Under the pieces are notes generated by a model, which saw only the letters and a program-made list of their open reading frames with translations, had not been told where the DNA came from and did no database searches. This document shows, in pieces, positions 58,501-64,000 of a stretch of DNA of 64,000 bases. Numbering within the stretch: position 1 is the stretch's first letter; the number at the start of each line of letters is the position of its first letter. The position numbers and the translations under genes were made by a program. Origin of the DNA: Lotus japonicus (lineage: Eukaryota > Streptophyta > Magnoliopsida > Fabales > Fabaceae); the NCBI RefSeq assembly GCF_012489685.1, contig NC_080042.1, positions 80,538,983-80,602,982 of the forward strand. The letters are read 5' to 3'.

Positions 58501-60302
58501 AAAAAGCTGTGTTGTTGGCAGATATGGCACACATTAGTGGATTGGTTGCTGCTGGTGTTATCCCTTCACCTTTTGATTATGCAGATGTTGTGACTACCAC
58601 AACCCACAAGTCACTTCGTGGACCCCGTGGGGCTATGATCTTCTTCAGGAAGGGGGTGAAAGAAATCAACAAACAAGGAAAGGAGGTACATTCTTAACAA
58701 TTCATTTAACAATATAGTGACTAACAATTTAACAATTGTTTTTAATATTCTGGCTATTTATGCTTATTCCTACATAAGCTCATGGCTAACATGCAACACT
58801 ATATTTTCTTATGTCTTTGAAGGTGCTGTATGACTATGAGGACAAAATCAACCAAGCCGTTTTCCCAGGACTGCAAGGGGGTCCTCACAACCATACAATT
58901 ACTGGTTTAGCTGTTGCATTGAAGCAGGTACTGCATAGAGAAGATTATGATGAAATTTATTTTTCTGGAAATTAAATTGTGAGTGACTAATGAAAAGGAT
59001 CTATGCCAGTGTCTTTTTTTCTTGATATTGAGGTTTTTATATTGAATTGTAATTTCAGCAGACAGTAAAATGGATATAAAGTAAGTTTTTTCATCATTTA
59101 GCTTAATAAGAGGGTCGGTTTGAGGTGTTGATTTGGAGAGAGACATAGCTTTTGAATGTTACTGATTGGATCTTGAAAGAAAGTATGGAATGTGATGTAT
59201 ATTCATGAAATGATTAGTTTCTTTTGTTTTTCCTTGTGTTGGTTCAGGCTACAACTCCAGAGTATAAAGCATATCAAGAGCAGGTTCTCAGTAATTGCTC
59301 AAAATTTGCACAGGTACATTGGGAAGGATAACTTAACTGCCTCTTTTCCCACATATTGGATCTTAATACAGCACAAGGTTCAGTCTCCTTGCAGGAAAAA
59401 AGAGATTAACTCCATGTATTTTAAGTTTTAACACTAAATATGTTGCAGGCTCTGAGTGAGAGGGGCTATGAGCTTGTTTCCGGTGGAACTGAGAATCATC
59501 TAGTTTTGGTGAATCTGAAGAACAAGGTAACTAACAACTACTTTGACTTTCCAAATAAGCATTGTCGAGTCTATTATGCTTTGCAATTGTAACATTCAGT
59601 GCTAATAATTGTGTTACGGTCACAAACCTCACATTAAATTACAAATTATTTTTTGTGATTAATTCAAGATATCAACCCTCATAATATAAAGTGAGACTGG
59701 TGCTCTTTTTTCAGGGTATTGATGGCTCCAGAGTTGAGAAGGTGTTGGAATCAGTTCACATTGCAGCAAATAAAAACACCGTTCCGGGAGATGTGTCTGC
59801 TATGGTTCCTGGTGGCATCCGGATGGGTACATGCTTTTCATTGCTAATATATTGATCTTGATTCCATATTCAATTACTTGAATTTGATCTTGATAACTCT
59901 TGTGGCTTTCAGGAACTCCTGCTCTTACTTCTAGGGGATTCGTTAAGGAGGATTTTGTTAAGGTAGCTGAGTTTTTTGATGCAGCTGTAAACTTGGCTTT
60001 GAAGGCCAAGGCAGAGAGCAAAGGTTCCTAAGTTTTCAATATCCTAATCCTTCATGAGTTTGTGTTTGTTTTATCTGGACAAAGCTAGTATAAGTTGCTG
60101 GGTGCTTGAATAAGCTTAACATGTAGTTGTGGGTGATTTTTCTTTTGAGCCAGGAACAAAATTGAAGGACTTCTTGGCCACAATTCAGGAATCATCTTAC
60201 TTTCAAACAGAGATTGCAAAGCTTCGCCACGATGTTGAGGAGTATGCGAAACAGTTTCCAACCATTGGTTTTGAGAAGGCAACAATGAAGTACAAAGAAT
60301 GA
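55539..60302 (+). CDS. SHM1: Mitochondrial serine hydroxymethyltransferase
   Basis: Fifteen coding exons (55539-55628, 55769-55813, 55964-56050, 56265-56386, 56518-56594, 57074-57198, 57533-57625, 58277-58369, 58488-58685, 58823-58927, 59248-59313, 59449-59526, 59715-59826, 59913-60023, 60154-60302) give 1,551 nt, or 516 aa. The enzyme is PLP-dependent and interconverts serine and glycine with tetrahydrofolate. In leaf mitochondria it works with glycine decarboxylase in photorespiration. The N terminus ([19 protein letters not shown]) is Arg/Ser-rich, as in a mitochondrial presequence. Motifs are [26 protein letters not shown], the PLP-lysine site [12 protein letters not shown] (Lys285, codon at 58608), and [13 protein letters not shown]. 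The length matches plant mitochondrial forms. An extra intron in the 3' UTR (60324-60596) is likely. The symbol is by resemblance to Arabidopsis SHM1/SHM2. Confidence 0.96.
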
Positions 60303-60599
60303 GAAAAGAACAATTCCCCTAAGGTATGCATTTGTATCAATCATATCATATCATTTGAGTGTCCACTTTAAACTTCAGTTCATATGATAAAAAAAAAGAA
60401 AACTATTCCAAGACAAAATGATACCAGCAATCCGATCTTAAACTTCTGAAGAATATACAAACATGAGATTTCGAGTCAGTTTCTCTTTTCCAAGATAGGA
60501 AATCTTGCATTTGGCACTTCTAAAAGATCAAAATTTCCCATTAAATTATACGAAATCGTAGATATTCTCTCATGTACTTAGTTTGCTATGTGGCAGGGA

Positions 60600-61517
60600 A
60601 CACTATGGTCTTAGTGACAAGCAGTTCAACGTGATCAGTGTTCCTCATTCATGGAAGAGAAGGAAAGCATATAAATAGTTTTAGCCAAGAGCCTCTATGT
60701 ATGAACCTAGAAAAACTTGATCGATTGGTATCTTCTTGCAATGTATACATACATGTGTGATTACTGTCACAGCCCAATGCAACTTATAGCATTATTGCTT
60801 TACTTGGCCCTGAGTGCTTTACTTGGACCTGACTGGTTGAAAATGTGAATAACAAACCATTTCAGAGATAAGTTGGAAAACTAAAACAGATCAGTGGCAT
60901 CATCACCAAAGCTTAACCAGAAAAAGAAAAAAAAATCCTCGTGAGCATTATCTTAGTCCTCTTTGGAAAAACTTATCTGAATTAAACTTATAGGTGTTCC
61001 AGAGAGTAAATAGTTTATAACCGATCTTAAGCTGTTTTTGAGTTTATTAAATTCCTCGGATTAGCTTATGAATAAACGTTTATACCTACAACCTACTTTC
61101 AGCCTATTTCAACGCGTTATCAAATTAGCTTATGAAAAAGTGCTTATGCAGCACGCGCTAATGAAGTTATTTATCCAAACTTTGTAAAAAAATTAGAAGA
61201 ACACATAGGAATGGTTCCCTTCACTGTTCCAACATTGAAACACGTGAACTAAAATTTTGAGACATAAAACTAAGGCCTAAGTGGGAATCTAAAACCAGTT
61301 TTAATGTGTTTGGAAACTGAGCAGATTTTCATGTTTGGAGAAGTGATTTTAAAAGAAGCTAGAAGCTATACTGATCTGGAAGGATTAAGTGAAAACAATT
61401 CAACAAACATGGTGTTAACATATTTGAAACTTACATAACAAGAAGGCTCTATGAGAGTTATCTGATTCTGTTAGAATCTATTAATCTGATTATGTTAGGA
61501 TTTCTTCCTACAATAAT
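60600..61517. other. SHMT 3' end and spacer
   Basis: Contains the inferred last, non-coding SHMT exon (from 60597) and AT-rich spacer. No other gene was seen. Confidence 0.5.
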
Positions 61518-61702
61518 GAATAATGATATATACACACCTCATTTTTTAAACACTCAATTTCCACCTCTTTTTATTTTTATCTCTCTCATTTTATCATCTA
61601 TAACATCTCATATTTTCTCTCTCTTACTTTTTCTTTTCTTCCTATCTCTCTCACCATTCCACCTCTCCACCTCAAAAGAGAGGTGTGGATGAAACATTAC
61701 TC
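61518..61702. mobile_element. Mutator-type MITE, copy 2 (185 bp)
   Basis: The ends are GAATAATGATATATACACAC and (right) GTGGATGAAACATTACTC, matching the 11197 copy throughout. A 9-bp duplication with one mismatch flanks it: TACAATAAT (61509-61517) and TACAAGAAT (61703-61711). It lies about 320 bp upstream of the oligopeptidase start codon. Confidence 0.85.
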
Positions 61703-62020
61703 TACAAGAATGCTAAATTGAAATTCTTGATAATCAGTATGTATTTATTTGTTCTAATATGTACTTATCAAAACTAACAATTTTCTAGGAATCACATTTA
61801 GCTTATCTTATCAGTAAATTTGTGTATCATATCATACATGAGATGATCAGAACAACAAAATCATCCCAATTTAAGAATTAAAATATACTTTAATGAGTTA
61901 CCTGAAAAGATATTATTATGTATCCACATGAAAGATTTTTGAAGAACCTGACCAAGAAACAAGCAAGTATACAAAATGAGAAACGGTGGTGTTGTGGTTA
62001 TTGCCCTTCTTATATCAAAC

Positions 62021-64000
62021 ATGCTCATGGCAACACGTCTCACCCTCACTCTCTCTATACCTCGCTCTGTTCACCCTCTCCTTAAACGCACTTCTCATTC
62101 CATTTCACTCCTCAAACAATTCCCTAAATCCCATCCTTGTCCCCTCTGGTCTTCTTCCTTCTCCTTCTGCCTCGACGCACTTCACAAGTCCACTTCCCCT
62201 TCTTCCTCCTCCTCCTCCTCCTTCACTTCCTACTCTTCTCCCTCCATGGCCGCCGCCGCCGCCGTCGAAGCCAACCCGCTTCTCCAGGACTTCGACTTCC
62301 CGCCCTTCGATGTCGTTGAACCCAAATACGTGCGACCCGGCATTCGTGCCCTCCTCACCAAGCTGGTAACGAGTTCTCACCCTTTGGATTCTTCGTTGGG
62401 TTTTGGTTAATGGGTCTGAGTTGGTTTTGCGTTTTGGGGTTTTTCAATTAATGGGGTGTTTTTGTTTTTGTAGGAACGTGATTTGGAGGAGCTGGAACGC
62501 ACTATCGAGCCGTCATGGCCGAAGTTGGTGGAACCCTTGGAGAAGATTGTAGATCGGTTGTCTGTTGTTTGGGGCATTGTCAATCATCTCAAGGCTGTTA
62601 AGGATAGTTCTGAGCTGCGTTCTGCCATTGAAGATGTTCAGGTATTTTTTGTAAATTGTTTTGGGGTTTTTGTTATGTGAATTTTTGGTCTTGTTCTGTT
62701 GATGGTACTGGTAGTGTTATATTTGTATAATAGTATAGTTGTTTTCTATGCATTTGGGATTTGTGAATTTTTGGGCTTGTTCTGTTGATAGTAGTGTTAT
62801 ATTTGTATAATAGTATAGTTGTTTTTCTGTTGCTCCTTTTTGTTTTTGGCCATCTGCTAAGAGGGCTTGTTCTTTGTTTGTAGGCAGAAAAAGTTAAGTT
62901 TCAGCTTAGACTGGGTCAAAGCAAACCTATTTATAATGCATTCAAAGCCATTCGAGAGTCTCCTGAGTGGCAGACACTGAATGATGCTCGCAAACGAATA
63001 GTTGAAAGTAAGTTACTAGAATATGTTATTGCTATGATGTTCTTGTATATTTCTGTACTGGCATGTTATTTTTTATTTTCAGTTGCTCAAATTGTTCTAT
63101 GCTACATGACTAAAATTTTCTGATTTATGGATCCACTGCTTGATGCTGGGCTAGTTCTGAGTGTAAGAGAGATATTGCTTGTGTTCTACTTTACCCAGTA
63201 ACGATTGTATTTGTGCTCTTGCAGACCAAATAAAGGAGGCAGTTCTTAATGGTGTTTCTCTTGAAGATGATAAAAGAGAACAGTTTAATAAGATTGAACA
63301 GGTGTGCTACTTTAACTACTGAAAATAAACGTCAATTGCGGCTGTTAGCAGCGTATGCTAATGAGTCCTGGTTCCCACCATTCAGAGTGATATGGACCTA
63401 ATCTTTGGTTGTATCTCTATTTTATGGGAACTGGGCCTATCTTGTTCTCTAACTAGAGTGGAATGTGTGCGTCTTACAAACAAACCTCAATTGAACAAAT
63501 ATTCAAAGATCATCTGAACCCAAATTATATAACATTATAAATGGAATGAATTAACTTATAATTTTTTTTTTTCAAATCCTAATTATAAAACTGATGAACA
63601 TATTGTAAGGGTGTAAGTAGGATTAGAAACTACAGTATCTAAGACCCAAACTAATTTTTTGTTTTAATATTCTACTTGTTGGTAATTTTTATGTCTACTC
63701 ATTTAGTTTGGGTCTAATTGTTGCTCCTACATATGCAACAGCCAGTAATCCAAATTCTATTGACAGTATATGCCAGTGAGCGATTTTGCTTAATATCCGA
63801 ACTCTAAACTAGACCAAATATAATACTACACCTTAATGCTCACTTTCAGGTTGTGCTTTTTTAGTCTTATATATGCTTTTTCTTTGTCATGGTTTCATCC
63901 ATAGGAGCTCGAAAGGTTATCACAAAAATTTGAGGAGAATGTTCTGGATGCAACAAAAAAGTTTGAAAAGCTGATTACAGATAAGAAAGAGATTGAAGGA
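62021..64000 (+). CDS. TOP1: Organellar oligopeptidase A / thimet oligopeptidase (partial, 5' exons)
   Basis: Five exons are visible: 62021-62365, 62474-62641, 62884-63007, 63226-63301 and 63905-64000, where the window ends. The product is an M3-family zinc metallopeptidase that degrades short peptides such as cleaved targeting presequences in chloroplasts and mitochondria. The N terminus (MLMATRLTLTLSIPRSV, then a long Ser-rich stretch) is a transit-peptide type. The mature part begins NPLLQDFDFPPFD and continues with PSWPKLVEPLEKIVDRL and QLRLGQSKPIYNAFKAIRES, closely matching Arabidopsis TOP1/OOP. The HEXXH zinc site lies beyond the edge. The start chosen is the first ATG with TOP1 similarity; the frame is open further upstream. 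A second in-frame ATG at 62246 precedes the mature domain. Confidence 0.94.

Overview
This window is plant nuclear DNA: AT-rich, with GT-AG introns, TATA boxes and layered transposons. Five intron-less legume-lectin genes point to a papilionoid legume. The overall look resembles Lotus japonicus, but the species cannot be proven from the sequence alone.

Region 1 (about 0.7-34.8 kb) is a tandem array of five legume-lectin genes, all on the minus strand (718-1518, 5027-5848, 7903-8712, 12981-13772, 32733-33527). All keep a signal peptide and the lectin_legB fold motifs. Lectin 1 has lost the Asn that normally contacts both calcium and sugar, and foreign DNA sits just upstream of its start. Lectins 4 and 5 are recent duplicates together with their flanks. 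In the lectin 4 copy the flank is split by nested insertions: a Mutator-type MITE, a LINE fragment, and a complete 13,241-bp CACTA (En/Spm) element at 15293-28533. The CACTA element has an ATA target duplication, subterminal repeats, an apparently intact TNPA-like gene, and a transposase gene carrying one frameshift and one premature stop.

The spaces between lectins hold many well-bounded small elements. They include two miniature CACTAs, a Mutator-like element with a nested TRIM and MITE, PIF/Harbinger-type elements, tRNA-derived SINEs and a solo LTR. Several SINEs share a 3' tail with the resident LINE family, which suggests they use its machinery.

Region 2 (38.5-48.4 kb) is an AGL17/ANR1-clade MADS-box gene with seven coding exons and a 7.2-kb first intron that contains a LINE fragment. 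Region 3 (48.5-55.5 kb) is gene-poor. It holds a LINE 3' end, a solo LTR, one conserved small protein of unknown function (51034-51363) and two weak small ORFs. Region 4 (55.5-64 kb) has two housekeeping genes on the plus strand: a mitochondrial serine hydroxymethyltransferase (15 coding exons, 516 aa) and the first five exons of an organellar oligopeptidase A / thimet oligopeptidase, which runs off the right edge.

The genes do not form an operon-like system. The window is best read as a lectin cluster shaped by tandem duplication and nested transposition, next to conserved single genes. I saw no clear new multi-gene system. The most useful observations are the dated nesting order, the nearly autonomous CACTA element, the LINE/SINE shared tail and the altered binding site of lectin 1.
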